64,000 nt of DNA from Hippophae tibetana (taxonomy: Eukaryota > Streptophyta > Magnoliopsida > Rosales > Elaeagnaceae). Positions 63,802 through 64,000 of this stretch are shown in pieces; within the stretch, counting starts at the first letter, position 1, and each line of letters starts with the position of its first letter. The translations under genes were made by a program, and so were the position numbers. The notes below the pieces were generated by a model, which was not told the DNA's origin, ran no database searches, and saw nothing but the letters and a program-made list of their open reading frames with translations. The DNA is taken from contig CM072810.1 of NCBI GenBank assembly GCA_037013495.1, forward strand, positions 76,120,449 through 76,184,448, written 5' to 3'.

Positions 63802-64000
63802 CAATATCTAATAATTATTCTCATGACAATACAAATATACTCATTACGCTTCACAATTTAGTTTTTGGAACATAAATTTGAAAGATTAATTTTCGAAGCC
63901 ATTTATGTATAGCGATTTTCTTTTTTAGTGAATTGTTAAATTTAATGTATTATTTTTATGCTTTTTTTCTTCACGGATGGATTATGCACGTTACACAACT

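Larger units (their letters stand above)
810..64000 (+). repeat. Tandem satellite array, ~874-bp monomer, 72 full copies
   Basis: A single monomer family repeats head to tail with no interruption and no inversion. In the register TTATGCACGTT the 72 full monomers begin at 1091 and end at 63981; periods are 870-877 bp, mean 873.5. Length classes of 872, 873 and 874 come mostly from two homopolymer sites: CATAATTTG versus CATAAATTTG, and six or seven T before CTTCACGG. Two head types exist: A has GTTGCAAAAC and B has GTTACACAAC. G+C is about 29% (254 of 870 bases at 29041-29910). I see no shorter internal tandem unit. No coding is supported. The monomer is much longer than typical 150-180-bp plant satellites. 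Centromeric, pericentromeric or subtelomeric location cannot be told from sequence. Confidence 0.97.
58736..64000 (+). repeat. Satellite monomers 67-72 and start of 73
   Basis: Starts at 58736, 59613, 60487, 61361, 62234 and 63108; a partial copy begins at 63982. Monomers 67-69 repeat 61-63 at an offset of 5244-5247 bp (monomers 63 and 69 share TTGTTCGTCATAA and ATCTTCGCTATG). Monomer 67 is 877 bp, the longest, from three separate one-base insertions. Tails of 67 and 69-72 carry the GTGATTAAAAA / TTTAGTTTTTGG / AAGATTAATT set. Monomers 71 and 72 are nearly identical. The array continues past the window end. Confidence 0.87.

Noticed and set aside
1091..63981. CENP-B box in the monomer
   Set aside because: TTCG occurs several times, but none is followed at the right spacing by the A and CGGG of the box. 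Lack of the box does not exclude a centromeric role in plants.
810..64000. CRISPR array or other prokaryotic repeat system
   Set aside because: The unit is about 874 bp with no short repeat-spacer alternation, no cas genes and no prokaryotic coding in the window.
810..64000. rDNA intergenic spacer or 5S array
   Set aside because: No rRNA-like, tRNA-like or promoter A/C-box sequence is evident in the monomer, and its low G+C and short-frame content do not fit.

Overview
The window is eukaryotic nuclear repeat DNA, most likely from a flowering plant. It contains no protein-coding gene or RNA gene that I can support. The plant call rests on two things. The first is a long, AT-rich, head-to-tail satellite array. 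The second is a left flank with the layout of a plant LTR-retrotransposon promoter (TATA box CTATAAATA, bZIP-type sites, W-box cores, AATAAA). I cannot name the species or a published satellite family.

Positions 1-809 are part of a long terminal repeat read on the minus strand. Its outer end is at 809, where the minus strand begins TGATGAGTGCT. Going leftward come an AT-rich stretch, three 9-bp TTTTTGAC units, a 72% G+C block (101 of 140 bases at 371-510), a G-box, a pair of TGACGTCA palindromes, a TATA box at 273-281, a pyrimidine-rich leader, a perfect 10-bp-stem hairpin at 121-145 and AATAAA at 80-85. The inner LTR end, primer-binding site and any internal region lie off the left edge.

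From about 810 to 64000 the window is one uninterrupted satellite array. I use the register that starts at TTATGCACGTT. In it there is a truncated copy (810-1090), 72 complete monomers (1091-63981) and the first 19 bases of another. The 72 periods average 873.5 bp and range from 870 to 877, most commonly 874. All copies have the same orientation. One monomer length counted by hand (29041-29910) has 254 G+C in 870 bases, about 29%.

The array is a mosaic of local amplifications. Monomers 1-6 (1091-6326) are the most varied and carry a 1746-bp dimer. Monomers 11-18 (9820-16803) carry a nearly perfect 1746-bp dimer. Monomers 31-42 (27275-37763) are eleven copies of exactly 874 bp and one of 875. 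Monomers 43-46 are repeated as 51-54 at an offset of 6991 bp. Monomers 61-63 recur as 67-69 about 5.25 kb away. Many adjacent pairs are fresh single-monomer duplicates. This is the signature of repeated unequal exchange and gene conversion.

The many short open frames recur only because the monomer recurs. Most begin at GTG or ATT rather than ATG, both strands are open over the same bases, and the recurrent differences between copies in the plus-strand frame change the amino acid. The biology here is chromosomal (possibly centromeric or heterochromatic satellite, with a retrotransposon at or in the array), not enzymatic.
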